From NCBI RefSeq assembly GCF_014287515.2, contig NZ_CP092473.1, forward strand, positions 3,817,501-3,881,500: a stretch of DNA of 64,000 nucleotides. The letters are read 5' to 3'. Positions 23,726 to 33,168 of the stretch are shown piece after piece. This DNA is from Roseburia rectibacter (GTDB taxonomy: Bacteria; Bacillota; Clostridia; Lachnospirales; Lachnospiraceae). Position 1 is the stretch's first letter. Each line of letters opens with the position of its first letter. The notes beneath the pieces were generated by a model. That model did not search any database and was not told the DNA's origin. It was given only the letters and a program-made list of their open reading frames with translations. The position numbers and the translations under genes were made by a program.

Positions 23726-24660
23726 TCCAACAGCATCTGCACACATCCATACATTCCGGCATCATTACCAAGTCCTGCAATTACAAACTTTGTATTGCGG
23801 CAGGCATGGAAGGATGTCTCCACAAAATGCTTCTGGATGCTCTCGATCAGGATACTTCCTGCTTTGGAAACACCGCCACCGATAACAACAACTTCCGGAT
23901 TAACCACACATGCAATATTAGATAAGGTAGATCCTAAGATTCCGCAGACTTCATCCACTAAACCAAGTGCCACTGCATCTCCGCTCTTAGCCTCATCAAA
24001 CACATCTTTTGCAGTCAGTTCCGGGAAGTTTCTAAGGCTTGTCTCATCGTTGGTCTTAGCAAGTTTTCTCTTTGCCACGCGAACGATACCGGTTGCGGAA
24101 GTATACTGCTCTAAACAGCCGTACTGTCCACAGGTACATGCCTCGATCTCATCATGATTTACGGTGATATGTCCGATCTCACCGCCTGCACCATTAAATC
24201 CTGCAACGACTTTTCCATCTACGATGATACCGCCGCCGACACCGGTTCCAAGTGTTACCATGATAACGTCTTTACAGCCTTTTGCTGCACCCTGCCACAT
24301 CTCTCCTAAAGCTGCAACGTTCGCATCATTTCCTGCTTTGACTTTCAGACCTGTCAGATTTCCGAGCTCTTCCTCAACGTTAACAATGCCCCAGCCTAAG
24401 TTTACACAGCGGTTTACCACACCATTACTCTTAACCGGTCCTGGAACACCGATTCCAACACCCTGTACATCATCTTTACTGATGCCTTCCTGCGCCAGTT
24501 TATTATCCACTGCCTGTGCAATATCAGACAGGATCGCTGCTCCGTTATTTTCAGTATTGGTCTTGATCTCCCATTTATCGATCAGCTTTCCGCTTGTCTC
24601 AAAAAATCCAATCTTACAGGTAGTTCCCCCAATATCAATTCCAAATGCATACTTTTTCAT
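23722..24660 (-). CDS. ROK-family sugar kinase (glucokinase-like)
   Basis: A kinase of about 312 residues. The ATP phosphate-1 motif is 'FGIDIGGTTCKIGFF', the second is 'MVTLGTGVGGGIIVDGKV', and the ROK zinc motif is 'CTCGQYGCLEQYTSATG', with the catalytic Asp in 'KAGNDANVAALGE'. Zinc-bearing ROK proteins of this length in Firmicutes are mostly glucokinases, but N-acetylmannosamine or other hexoses are possible. The start at 24660 has GGAGG 7 bases upstream. A strong promoter with a cre-like site (24728-24756) lies upstream. It may also be read through from the two-component genes. Confidence 0.9.
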   Translation of the reverse strand: MKKYAFGIDIGGTTCKIGFFETSGKLIDKWEIKTNTENNGAAILSDIAQAVDNKLAQEGISKDDVQGVGIGVPGPVKSNGVVNRCVNLGWGIVNVEEELGNLTGLKVKAGNDANVAALGEMWQGAAKGCKDVIMVTLGTGVGGGIIVDGKVVAGFNGAGGEIGHITVNHDEIEACTCGQYGCLEQYTSATGIVRVAKRKLAKTNDETSLRNFPELTAKDVFDEAKSGDAVALGLVDEVCGILGSTLSNIACVVNPEVVVIGGGVSKAGSILIESIQKHFVETSFHACRNTKFVIAGLGNDAGMYGCVQMLLD

Positions 24661-24727
24661 TTTCAATCCTCCAGTATTTTCGCAGCAAAACGCCTGCCAC
24701 GCTATTGTTTTTGCTCATATTAAGCTA

Positions 24728-24756
24728 ATGATAACGTTTCCAATTTTGTATGTCAA
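24728..24756 (-). promoter_or_regulatory. ROK kinase promoter with an embedded cre-like CcpA site
   Basis: On the minus strand TTGACA (24756-24751), 17 bp, TATCAT (24733-24728). The spacer and -10 contain TGGAAACGTTATCA (24742-24729), which matches the cre consensus TGWAANCGNTNWCA at all but one position. CcpA binding there should block RNA polymerase. The promoter overlaps the last bases of the response-regulator gene. Confidence 0.75.
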
Positions 24757-25514
24757 GCCTTCATCAAGGGTTTCTTGTATCCATATTTACTCCTCTTTTT
24801 ATATTCCGACGGAGACATCTCCATGACCTTGCGGAATACCTTGGAAAAGTACTTTTCATCCCGGAATCCCACCTTGTAAGCGATCTCATAAGTTTTGAAA
24901 AAATTCTGTTCCAGATAGACACAGGCATGGTCGATCCGCACCTCATTCAGATAATCGATCAGCGTGATACCCGCCTGCTGTGAAAACAGGCTCGAAAGGT
25001 ATGCCGGACTGATTCCGATTTTTCCTGCAATATCGTTTAACGACAGGTTTTCAAAATAATGTTCATCCATATATTCTTTTGCCAGTTCTACCAGCTGGTT
25101 TTTCTGGATGATCACAGGCGGTTCCTCATTTTCCGGTCCAAATACATCATCCGCCAGTTCATTGATCTTTTTTAAAATATCAGAAGAACGGCTCGGCTTT
25201 AACATATACTCACGCGCCCCGAACCGCACCGCCTGCTGCGCATAACGAAATTCATCATAACCGCTTAAAATAATCGTGTTTGGCAAAATTCCCCCGCGGT
25301 GTGCCGCCTGCATGACTTCTATGCCATTCATCACTGGCATCTGTACATCAAGCAGCATAATGTCCGGTCGGTAACGAAAAATAAAGTCCAGTGCTTCCTG
25401 TCCGTTTTTTGCACCATAAATTTTTTCATAGCGGTCGGTATGAAGCTGGATATATTTTGTAATGCCATTTCTCACAACATCTTCATCATCTGCGATCAGT
25501 AATTTAATTCCCAT
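24753..25514 (-). CDS. YesN-type response regulator with AraC output domain
   Basis: About 253 residues from ATG 25514, 7 bases after GGAGG. The receiver domain has the acidic pair in 'LLIADDEDVVRNGI', the phospho-acceptor Asp in 'RPDIMLLDVQMPVMNG' and the lysine in 'EYMLKPSRSSD'. After a linker comes an AraC-type DNA-binding domain ('LSLNDIAGKIGISPAYLSSL', 'KVGFRDEKYFSKVFRKVMEM'). Its partner is the YesM-type kinase 40 bp upstream. Pairs of this kind usually switch on the neighbouring sugar ABC importer, here at 27.4-30.5 kb. Confidence 0.92.
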   Translation of the reverse strand: MGIKLLIADDEDVVRNGITKYIQLHTDRYEKIYGAKNGQEALDFIFRYRPDIMLLDVQMPVMNGIEVMQAAHRGGILPNTIILSGYDEFRYAQQAVRFGAREYMLKPSRSSDILKKINELADDVFGPENEEPPVIIQKNQLVELAKEYMDEHYFENLSLNDIAGKIGISPAYLSSLFSQQAGITLIDYLNEVRIDHACVYLEQNFFKTYEIAYKVGFRDEKYFSKVFRKVMEMSPSEYKKRSKYGYKKPLMKA

Positions 25515-25554
25515 TACAAAACCTCCGTTCTTTCGTATTTTTCTCACTGTGGAA

Positions 25555-27321
25555 TCAGATATTCCATGGAATCTTTATCGTCACACAGGTTCCTTTTCCC
25601 TGTTTGCTCTCAATTTCCAATACAAAATTTGAATGATACATCAGATCCAATCTTTCTTTTACATTGCGGATCGCATAACGCCCGATCCTCTGGCCTGCAT
25701 AGCGCTTTTCATCCGGTACTTCCCAGATTTCCTTTAACTGTGTCTCTGTCATACCGGTTCCGTCGTCACTGATCTTAAATATAAGCCAGTTGTCCTCATG
25801 CCATCCCATCACACTGACCAGACAGCGTTCTCCGGTCTTTTCGTATCCATGTACCACTGCATTTTCCACAAACGGCTGTAAGATCAGCTTTGGTATTTTT
25901 CGTTCCAGGATTTCATCTGACATCCCAACTTTGTATTCCAGATTATCGGAAAAACGCATTTTCTGAAGATGCAGATACTGCTCGACCAATGATTTTTCAT
26001 TTTCAACACTGATGATTCCTCTTCCCTGACCAAGCACCAGACGAAACAGATTTGACAACGCTATAATGTCATCCGCAATCCCTTCATCTCCTTCATTCAC
26101 TGCCTGCCAGTACAGCGAATCTAAAGTATTATAAAGAAAATGCGGATTGATCTGTGCCTGCAGGGCATTTAATTCACTTTCCTTTTCTTTTAATGCCATA
26201 ACATAATTGGTATTGATCAGCTCATGGATTGCTTCAACCATCTGGTTAAAGCAGGCTGCCGCCTCTCCGACTTCGTCTCCGGTCATCACTTCCACTTTCT
26301 GTGAGAAATCCCCCTGCTCAAAGGACTCCATTGCTTTGCAGAGTTTCTTTAATGGTTTTGATACAATATCAGAAACCAGGGCAAGGATCGGATACAGCCC
26401 TAAAAAGAAACCGGCAAGCAGTGCGAGCGGCCCTGCTGCAATATCCCAAATCTGACTTCTCACATCATCTTTATGGATCATCTCATAGACGGTTGTTCCG
26501 GTTTCTTTACTTTTATACGTATAAATAAAATGATCTTCCACATTTTCAGGCGTACATTTTTCTTCCATGACATCACGCAGAGCATCTTCATCAATATTTC
26601 CGGCCCGCAACAGTTCCACTCCTTCTTCATTGACTACAACAAGCCCTGCCGACTTGATCGGCAGGGAATTTTCGCATAACTGCGTATATTTTTGTTTATC
26701 TGCACCGACCACCAGATAACCTAACGGTTTTGTTTTTGAAAGGTTATAGATTTCCCGGTACATGACGATTTTTTCAGTACGGTTTGCCTGATAAGTATCG
26801 CTGCTTCCTTTTCCGACAGACCGGAAAAACATTTTTCCGCGTTTTTTTAGTGCCGTCTGATAGGTATCCTGTAACCGTACTGTTCCAATATCATCAAGAT
26901 ATGCCGTTGCATCCATACAACGCAGATATGGTCTGACTCCGTTTTCCGGATAAATTGCCAGTGTCTTGATCTGTCCGCTCAATGCGATCATATCCTCAAT
27001 GGTACGCATCGGTGCCTCATGGACCCATAACTGGGAATCCATGTTTAATTTCCCGGAATCCTGTTCTGCGAGAATATCCAGAATATCCTGATTGATACAG
27101 ATATATGTTCCGAGTTCTGACAGACCATTTAACATAGTGTCAATCCCTTCGGAAAGATTTTCGACACTTTTTAGGTACTGCTCCTGTTCCTCTTTTACAT
27201 TTTTTCTGTAATTTCTGACAAACATGATACTGCTGATCAGAAGGAGGATGGGTGTGATAATGAGGTAACTGTAAAATACCAGTTTTTTCCGGATATTCAT
27301 ATTTCGAATTTTCTGTCTCAT
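25555..27321 (-). CDS. YesM-type sensor histidine kinase
   Basis: 588 residues. Helix 1 is near 15-35 ('LVFYSYLIITPILLLISSIM'), followed by a large extracellular sensor, helix 2 near 300 ('LALLAGFFLGLYPILALVSD') and a HAMP domain. The phosphorylation site is H in QINPHFLYNTLD, and the ATPase boxes are LILQPFVENAVVHGY and DDGTGM. This is the His_kinase/HATPase layout of the LytS/YesM group. It lies 47 bp after the ABC permease gene and 40 bp before its response regulator. The signal is probably the sugar or the liganded binding protein; this is inferred. Confidence 0.92.
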   Translation of the reverse strand: MRQKIRNMNIRKKLVFYSYLIITPILLLISSIMFVRNYRKNVKEEQEQYLKSVENLSEGIDTMLNGLSELGTYICINQDILDILAEQDSGKLNMDSQLWVHEAPMRTIEDMIALSGQIKTLAIYPENGVRPYLRCMDATAYLDDIGTVRLQDTYQTALKKRGKMFFRSVGKGSSDTYQANRTEKIVMYREIYNLSKTKPLGYLVVGADKQKYTQLCENSLPIKSAGLVVVNEEGVELLRAGNIDEDALRDVMEEKCTPENVEDHFIYTYKSKETGTTVYEMIHKDDVRSQIWDIAAGPLALLAGFFLGLYPILALVSDIVSKPLKKLCKAMESFEQGDFSQKVEVMTGDEVGEAAACFNQMVEAIHELINTNYVMALKEKESELNALQAQINPHFLYNTLDSLYWQAVNEGDEGIADDIIALSNLFRLVLGQGRGIISVENEKSLVEQYLHLQKMRFSDNLEYKVGMSDEILERKIPKLILQPFVENAVVHGYEKTGERCLVSVMGWHEDNWLIFKISDDGTGMTETQLKEIWEVPDEKRYAGQRIGRYAIRNVKERLDLMYHSNFVLEIESKQGKGTCVTIKIPWNI

Positions 27322-27368
27322 ATCACACTCATTCCTTCCACATGATAATCTTCATTTGCGTCTGCATA

Positions 27369-28205
27369 TCAGCCTTTTACAGCTCCCATTGCAACACCTT
27401 TTGTGATGTGTTTATTTAAAATAATGTAAACAATAACTGCCGGTGCCGCGGTAAGTGCCATTACTGCAAACTGTACCGCATAATTTGAAGAATACTGTCC
27501 GGTAAACTCTAATACGGAGAACGGAAGTGTCTTCCATGTAGGTTTGCTTAAATAAGTACTTGCCATGATAAATTCATTCCAGTTATTTAAAAACGTCATG
27601 ATCGCAACGGTTGCGATCGATGGTTTTAACATCGGCGTAATGATCTGGAACACGATACGGTAAATGCTGCAGCCATCCATGACTGCTGCTTCCTCTAACT
27701 CCCACGGGATTGAATCAATAAACCCGGTCATTAAGAACAGTCCCTGCGGCAGCGAAAAAGCCACATATGGGATCAGAAGCGCCCAGATCGTATCGGTAAG
27801 TCCGACTGCGTTATAAATCTTATAGTTCGGAAGCAGTGTCGCATGGATCGGGATCATCATACCGAGCAGTAAAAGTGTTTTTACAAATCCGCTCAGTTTC
27901 CAGCGCATTCTGCGGATCGCATATGCAGCCATAATGGAAATGATGATTACCAGCAATACTGCAAGAGTGTTGATCACAATACTGTTTTTTAAGTAGAGCA
28001 GGAAATGTCCGTCTACAAATGCTGTTACATAATTTCCCCACTGTATTTTTTCCGGAATGATCAAAAGACCGTTCGTAAACATCTCCGTACTGCTCGCAAG
28101 TGAAAAATCCAAAAGCCATATCAAAGGGAATATCTGAATGACTGCCACAAATATTAAAATGGCCCAGAGCAGTACCTTGCCTATTTTCTGACTAACTTTC
28201 ATCAT
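27369..28205 (-). CDS. ABC sugar permease, MalG-type
   Basis: About 279 residues from ATG 28205, with AGGAGGTGC directly upstream; the frame can be extended to 28253 but then overlaps the MalF gene. Six membrane helices and the EAA loop 'IPWELEEAAVMDGCSIYRIV' mark the MalG/CUT1 family. It ends 'ITKGVAMGAVKG'. The stop of the MalF-type gene is 8 bp upstream. With the lipoprotein at 29.2-30.5 kb it forms a carbohydrate importer needing a shared ATPase. Confidence 0.92.
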   Translation of the reverse strand: MMKVSQKIGKVLLWAILIFVAVIQIFPLIWLLDFSLASSTEMFTNGLLIIPEKIQWGNYVTAFVDGHFLLYLKNSIVINTLAVLLVIIISIMAAYAIRRMRWKLSGFVKTLLLLGMMIPIHATLLPNYKIYNAVGLTDTIWALLIPYVAFSLPQGLFLMTGFIDSIPWELEEAAVMDGCSIYRIVFQIITPMLKPSIATVAIMTFLNNWNEFIMASTYLSKPTWKTLPFSVLEFTGQYSSNYAVQFAVMALTAAPAVIVYIILNKHITKGVAMGAVKG

Positions 28206-28212
28206 GCACCTC

Positions 28213-29088
28213 CTAATCCGTATTCTTGTCACGGAAAATCGTATTAAGCCCAACAGTTACAAGAATACATATGATGATGAATACAACACCGATGGCATTA
28301 CCATATCCATACCGGAATGACTTAAATGCCTGCTGATACAGATAGTTAGCTGCAAACTGCGTAGAATCGCCAGGTCCGCCGTTTGTCAATAGATAAACCG
28401 TCTCCATCTGTTTTAATGCGGAAATGATCGCCATTGTCACATTGATCTGGATGACCGGTTTCATGAGCGGCAGTGTGATCTTGAAAAATGTTGTTTTCCA
28501 GTCTGCACCATCGATGGATGCTGCCTCGTAGAGCACCGGATCGATATTTTTAATTCCAGTGTAATAAATGAGCATGCCCCATCCAAATCCATGCCAGATC
28601 AGTACGATCAGCACTGACCATATCGCGTTTTCCTGAGAAAACCAATTGACTTTTCCCTGATAGCCAAAAATTTTTAAAATATTGTTGAGCAGTCCGAAAT
28701 CCGGATTGTATATAAATTTCCAAAGATAGGCAATGACTGCCACGGAAATAACGTTCGGTATAAAATATACGCAGCGGAAAAATCCTTCTGCTTTTCCCTG
28801 CAGTTTATCAAGTACTGCTGCTACCACGATTGCGATCGGGTGCTGGATGCAGATAAATCCGATTGCAAGCAGCAATGAGTTAAGTAATGACCTGCCAAAT
28901 GATTTGTCGTGCATCAGGTCTATGTAATTTTTCATCCCAATGAATTTTGCTGTCCCCATACCGGAATAATCCGTAAAACCATAATAAACACTTAAACAGA
29001 TCGGTGCTAAAATTGCGAATAAAAATACAAGGATACCCGGCAGGATCAGACTGAAAATCACCATTTTATTACTGTACAAATTTTTCAT
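28213..29088 (-). CDS. ABC sugar permease, MalF-type
   Basis: 291 residues, six helices, EAA loop 'DPVLYEAASIDGADWKTTFF'. Typical CUT1 motifs such as 'YVFGFTDYSGMGTAKFIGM'-like early periplasmic sequence are present (YYGFTDYSGMGTAKFIGM). It sits between the binding lipoprotein, from which it is separated by a hairpin (29110-29150), and the MalG-type gene. The substrate is not evident from sequence. Confidence 0.92.
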   Translation of the reverse strand: MKNLYSNKMVIFSLILPGILVFLFAILAPICLSVYYGFTDYSGMGTAKFIGMKNYIDLMHDKSFGRSLLNSLLLAIGFICIQHPIAIVVAAVLDKLQGKAEGFFRCVYFIPNVISVAVIAYLWKFIYNPDFGLLNNILKIFGYQGKVNWFSQENAIWSVLIVLIWHGFGWGMLIYYTGIKNIDPVLYEAASIDGADWKTTFFKITLPLMKPVIQINVTMAIISALKQMETVYLLTNGGPGDSTQFAANYLYQQAFKSFRYGYGNAIGVVFIIICILVTVGLNTIFRDKNTD

Positions 29089-29109
29089 ATTGGCTCCTTT
29101 TTATAAAAA

Positions 29110-29150
29110 GGCTGCTGCAGTTACCACTTTCAGCTCACATTGCAGCAGCC
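29110..29150 (-). terminator. Intercistronic hairpin after the binding-protein gene
   Basis: GGCTGCTGCA (29110-29119) pairs with TGCAGCAGCC (29141-29150); on the minus strand it is followed by TTTTTAT. It lies inside the operon, so it is probably a leaky terminator or 3'-end stabiliser that gives more binding protein than permease. Confidence 0.75.
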
Positions 29151-29163
29151 CCTTTTTCATTGA

Positions 29164-30543
29164 TTATTCACAAGCTTTTTCCAATGTTGCAAGAAAATCG
29201 CTGACGCTTTGTGTTCCGTTTGACAGGCTCTGGATATCTGTCTCGATCATTGTCTTAAATGTGGAGGAACCACAGTCGTTGATCGGTGTTCCGGAAATAT
29301 TGGTTGCGTTCTTTAACAGATCCATGATCTGAAGCTGAAGTTCTGTCTCGCTGCCTGTTAAATAAGCACTCTGATCCTGTGCTGAAAGTCCGACACCATC
29401 TTCCCAGCCGTATTTGGATAATTTATCCGGCTGATACATATAATTTAAGAATTTAACAGCCTCTTCTTTCTGCTCTGATTCAGAAGAAATTGCATATCCA
29501 CCGCCGTTCCATGCTGCTAAGTCTGTCTGTGTTCCTTTTCCACCGTCTACGGATGGCATTACAAATGCTCTGATATTTTCACGGACATCCTCTGGAATAT
29601 CCTCATTTAATGCCATAGATGTTTCCCAGCTTCCCATGTAAAACATTGCTGCCTGACCGTTTGTAAACAGGTTCTGTGCCGTACCATAATCCTGGGAATC
29701 AAATCCTGTCTGGAATAATCCGGAAGCTGCAGTATCCTGCAATAACTGTGCTGCATTGGTGAACAGTTCATCCTGGAAGTTTGCATTTGCGATCGCATCG
29801 GAAACTTTTGCTGCCGGTGTCTGCTCTAAACGTACCATCAGATCCTGCATGTAACATGCAAGTACCCAGCCGTCACCACCATCCATTGCTACCGGAACGA
29901 TTCCTGCTGCATTGATCTTATTACCAAGGTCAAGCAGTTCATCATAAGTGGTCGGTACTTCCCAGCCATTGTCCTCAAACATTTTCTGGTTGTAATAGAA
30001 AACCATGATGTCTGTATTTCTTGGAAGTCCGTATAATTTTCCGTCCTTCTTAAATCCATCCAGTGAACCGGATACAAATCCATAATCAGAATAGTCACTC
30101 TCATTTAACTCAGCAAGAACACCGGAATCAAGGACTTCATCTAAGAAAGATGGCTGTCCCCAGATGCTTACAACGTCCGGCATGCCGTTCATCGCATATG
30201 CTTTAAATTTTGTCTTGTAAGACTCTTCATCAAGTGCCTCAACCTCAATCGTTACATTTGGATTTTCAGCCATGTACTCATCAATGATCGTCTGCTCTAC
30301 AAGTCCCTGTCCGTTCTTTCGATCCGGCAGATTGGAGAATAATCTTAAAGTAACTGCTTCTCCGGAATCGGCTGTATCTGCTGCATCTGATTTGTTTTCC
30401 GTTCCCGCTGCCTGACTCTCTGTCTTTGTTCCTGCGGAATTATCTGTACCTGTACTGGTGTCTGCTGTGTTGTTTCCACATCCGGCTGCCATGGAAACTA
30501 ACATTGCTGCTGCAAGAATTGATGTAACAATTTTTTTCTTCAT
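29164..30543 (-). CDS. Sugar-binding lipoprotein (solute-binding family 1)
   Basis: 459 residues. Signal MKKKIVTSILAAAMLVSMAA and lipobox AAGC, then a Thr/Ser/Asp-rich linker and a family-1 binding fold ('VTLRLFSNLPDRKNG', 'YAMNGMPDVVSIWGQPSFLD', 'AAMFYMGSWETSMA'). This is the first gene of the operon running lipoprotein-MalF-MalG-YesM-YesN. The genes downstream suggest a carbohydrate ligand; no hydrolase is in the operon, so it may serve a monosaccharide or a free disaccharide. About 140 bp upstream hold an AT-rich gap with only a weak promoter-like stretch. Confidence 0.92.
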   Translation of the reverse strand: MKKKIVTSILAAAMLVSMAAGCGNNTADTSTGTDNSAGTKTESQAAGTENKSDAADTADSGEAVTLRLFSNLPDRKNGQGLVEQTIIDEYMAENPNVTIEVEALDEESYKTKFKAYAMNGMPDVVSIWGQPSFLDEVLDSGVLAELNESDYSDYGFVSGSLDGFKKDGKLYGLPRNTDIMVFYYNQKMFEDNGWEVPTTYDELLDLGNKINAAGIVPVAMDGGDGWVLACYMQDLMVRLEQTPAAKVSDAIANANFQDELFTNAAQLLQDTAASGLFQTGFDSQDYGTAQNLFTNGQAAMFYMGSWETSMALNEDIPEDVRENIRAFVMPSVDGGKGTQTDLAAWNGGGYAISSESEQKEEAVKFLNYMYQPDKLSKYGWEDGVGLSAQDQSAYLTGSETELQLQIMDLLKNATNISGTPINDCGSSTFKTMIETDIQSLSNGTQSVSDFLATLEKACE

Positions 30544-30661
30544 GATTAAAACCCTCCCATTTGGTTCGTTTCTTAAGATGCTTTTATGTTACCATCCGCA
30601 TAGGGTATAAAACAGATACCTGATTTTTAAAATGGTGCACTATTTTTAGCACTTACAAAAA

Positions 30662-30729
30662 AAATACCCCTTATGGATCTTTGATACGTATCCAGGCTTC
30701 CGGATACCTGCCAATTCCAAGGGGTATTT
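30662..30729 (-). terminator. Terminator after the PBP gene
   Basis: AAATACCCCTT (30662-30672) pairs with AAGGGGTATTT (30719-30729), with a second stem inside (GTATCC/GGATAC). On the minus strand an uninterrupted T-run follows. Confidence 0.82.
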
Positions 30730-30782
30730 CTGACCTCACGATATTCTGTCAGAACTGTTATATCTGTCTGCTACTGATTCTG

Positions 30783-31092
30783 TTACTGCTGTTGATTCTG
30801 TTGCTGTTGCTGCTGATTTGGTTGCTCCTACTGTTGTTGCTGTTGCTGTTGCTGATCTTGTGGCTGCTGGTCTTGTTGTTTCTGGTCTTGTTGTTGCTGT
30901 TGATCTTGTTGCTGTTGATCCTGTGGCTGTTGATCCTGTGGCTGCTGTTGATCCTGTGGCTGTTGATCCTGTGGCTGCTGGTTCTGTGGCTGTTGGTCTT
31001 GTTGTTGCTGCTGTTCCTGTTGCTGCTGTTGATCCTGTGGCTGCTGATCCTGTGGCTGTTGGTCTTGTGGCTGCTGGTCATCCGCCTGCTGC
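30783..31092. repeat. CAG/CAA-rich tandem repeat tract of the PBP tail
   Basis: About 300 bp of near-perfect units coding QDQQPQDQQ and poly-Q on the minus strand, with a TAG interruption at 30828-30830. Such tracts change length by slippage. Long open frames on the other strand here are repeat artefacts. Confidence 0.85.
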
Positions 31093-33155
31093 TCCTGCCC
31101 GGCATTTTCATCCACGTTCTGATCCGGATTTTCTTCCGTATCTTCCTGACGGAATACATGAACCTCATCCGACACCTGCGCATATGGCAGAAACTCCATC
31201 GGGGAAAGCCCTTCATGCGCCTTTAACATAAACTTCTGCCAGATCGTACCCGGATAAGTTGATCCCATGAGTTTGTCAAGTTTTTTGGGCATATCATACC
31301 CCACCCACACGCTGGTTGTATAATATCTCGTATAGCCTACGAACCATCCATCTTTCTGATCGTTGGATGTACCTGTTTTTCCAGCTGATGGCATACTGCC
31401 AAGTCCGAGTCCATGTGCCGTTCCGCTTGTGATAACACCTTTTAAAACATCTGTCATCATGCGCGCTGCGTTCTGTTTATACACAGTCTCCTCCGTCTGT
31501 TCAGATGCATAAACTTCATTGCCATCCGCGTCTAATATCTTAACGATACAGGTCGGTGTCCGGTAATTTCCATCATTTTCAATCGCTGCGTAACCGGATG
31601 CCATCTCTAGCGCAGACACACCATTTGTAAAACCGCCAAGCGCCGTTGCCGGTCTGTAATCATTGGCATCAAGTTTTGCAAAATTCATGTTTTCAAGATA
31701 AGAAAGACCTACTTCCGGTGTCAGCTCCCCATATAATTTCCATGCGATCGTATTGACAGACTTTTCCACTGCAGTCCGTACTGTGATCTGTCCTAAATAA
31801 GATCCGTTTGCATTTCTTGGACCGTCCTCGATCGGCTCATCTTTAACTACCGAATCCGGCGTATAACCGCGTTCAAAAGAAGGTGTATAGACCGTGAGCG
31901 GCTTAATGGCACTCCCCGGCTGTCTGTAACTCTGAAATGCACGATTTAACGTATACCCGGAAAAATCCTGGCTTCTTCCACCCACGATCGCCCTGACATA
32001 ACCATTGTCATTGTCAATGCAGACCGCTGCAGACTGCAACGCATATACACCCTCATCATTGACCTCCGTAAAACCAGCAAGCGCATCATTTACAGAGTCC
32101 TGCAGTTCCTGCTGTAAATTCAGATCAAATGATGTGTAGATCCGGTATCCGGCAGTATACAATTTTTTCTGGCATTCATTATAAAGCGTCTCATATGCTT
32201 CATCATATTTTGCTTTTTCATCTTCCGAAGAAAACTGATATTGAAAATGGAAATCTTCATTTTCCATTAGTGCTCTTGCTGCACAGTAATAAGTGTAAGT
32301 CTCTACATAATCATTTTTTGCCAGTGCCTCCGGGCGGTCTAATGCGATTACCTGACCTAACGCCTTATCATATGAAGTCTGGGATATTTTTCCATCATCA
32401 AGCATATTTTTTAAAATACGGTTTCTTCTTTTGTAGGTGTTTGTGATATTCGTAACAGGATCATAAAGCGTCGGATTATTGGGAATAGCACATAAAAATG
32501 CCTGCTCTGACAGATCAAGATCCTGCACATCCCGGTTAAAATACCCGCGGCTTGCTGACTGAATCCCATAATATCCGTTTCCAAAGTAAATATTATTAAG
32601 ATAAAATTCGAGAATTTCGTCCTTTGTATATTTCTTTTCAAGTTCTCTTGCAATATACATTTCCTCAACTTTTCTCTGCCATGTTTTTTCCTGGCTTAAG
32701 AAAATATTTCTTGCAAGCTGCATTGTGATCGTACTGCCGCCCTGCGTCGCCTCTCCATTTTCGATCATCGCCTTTACCGCACGTACAAGCGCCCGGTAAT
32801 CAATTCCATTATGCCGGAAAAATTTTTTATCCTCTATGCTGACAATTGCACATATCACATTACTTGGAATATCTGTGATCGAAAGATAATAAGAATCTTT
32901 TCCACCTTTTAGTGTAGAGATCACGCTTTCATCGGAAGCATAAACAATACTGGTCTGGTTAGCTTTAAATGTTTCTTTATTGGAATAACGCACCAGTTCC
33001 ACCGCCTGCGTCTTTAAGTCCTTTACTTCTTCTGCGTAACCGCCAAAATAATACCAGCATGCTCCCGCGATCACTGCAAAAAGCAGAACAAGCTGCATCT
33101 TTGCCAAAAACCAGAACATACGGTATTTCTTCTTTTTCCTTTTTCTGGCTGTCAT
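30828..33155 (-). CDS. Class A penicillin-binding protein (PBP1A-like) with a glutamine-rich tail
   Basis: 775 residues. Short cytoplasmic start, one membrane anchor (about 16-37), glycosyltransferase domain with 'EDKKFFRHNGIDYRALVRA' and 'QGGSTITMQLARNIFLSQ', then transpeptidase domain with the SAIK serine site, SVN and GKTGTSND. It polymerises and crosslinks peptidoglycan outside the membrane. From about residue 690 the tail is almost only Q, D and P, in a repeated PQDQQ pattern ending in poly-Q. The TAG at 30828 stands where a CAG codon would fit: the same frame runs on as EQPNQQQQQQNQQQ to a TAA at 30783. So the tail may be shortened by a nonsense change. Confidence 0.93.
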   Translation of the reverse strand: MTARKRKKKKYRMFWFLAKMQLVLLFAVIAGACWYYFGGYAEEVKDLKTQAVELVRYSNKETFKANQTSIVYASDESVISTLKGGKDSYYLSITDIPSNVICAIVSIEDKKFFRHNGIDYRALVRAVKAMIENGEATQGGSTITMQLARNIFLSQEKTWQRKVEEMYIARELEKKYTKDEILEFYLNNIYFGNGYYGIQSASRGYFNRDVQDLDLSEQAFLCAIPNNPTLYDPVTNITNTYKRRNRILKNMLDDGKISQTSYDKALGQVIALDRPEALAKNDYVETYTYYCAARALMENEDFHFQYQFSSEDEKAKYDEAYETLYNECQKKLYTAGYRIYTSFDLNLQQELQDSVNDALAGFTEVNDEGVYALQSAAVCIDNDNGYVRAIVGGRSQDFSGYTLNRAFQSYRQPGSAIKPLTVYTPSFERGYTPDSVVKDEPIEDGPRNANGSYLGQITVRTAVEKSVNTIAWKLYGELTPEVGLSYLENMNFAKLDANDYRPATALGGFTNGVSALEMASGYAAIENDGNYRTPTCIVKILDADGNEVYASEQTEETVYKQNAARMMTDVLKGVITSGTAHGLGLGSMPSAGKTGTSNDQKDGWFVGYTRYYTTSVWVGYDMPKKLDKLMGSTYPGTIWQKFMLKAHEGLSPMEFLPYAQVSDEVHVFRQEDTEENPDQNVDENAGQEQQADDQQPQDQQPQDQQPQDQQQQQEQQQQQDQQPQNQQPQDQQPQDQQQPQDQQPQDQQQQDQQQQQDQKQQDQQPQDQQQQQQQQ

Positions 33156-33168
33156 AACTGCATCACCT

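Noticed and set aside
23795..24826. Plus-strand open frames of 120 and 220 codons opposite the ROK kinase
   Set aside because: Pro/Ser/Thr-rich shadow translation of a clear ROK gene.
30681..31231. Long open frames on both strands rich in Leu, Val or Ser/Asn codons in the CAG/CAA tract
   Set aside because: They are other-frame readings of the PBP tail repeat with no domain or ribosome site.
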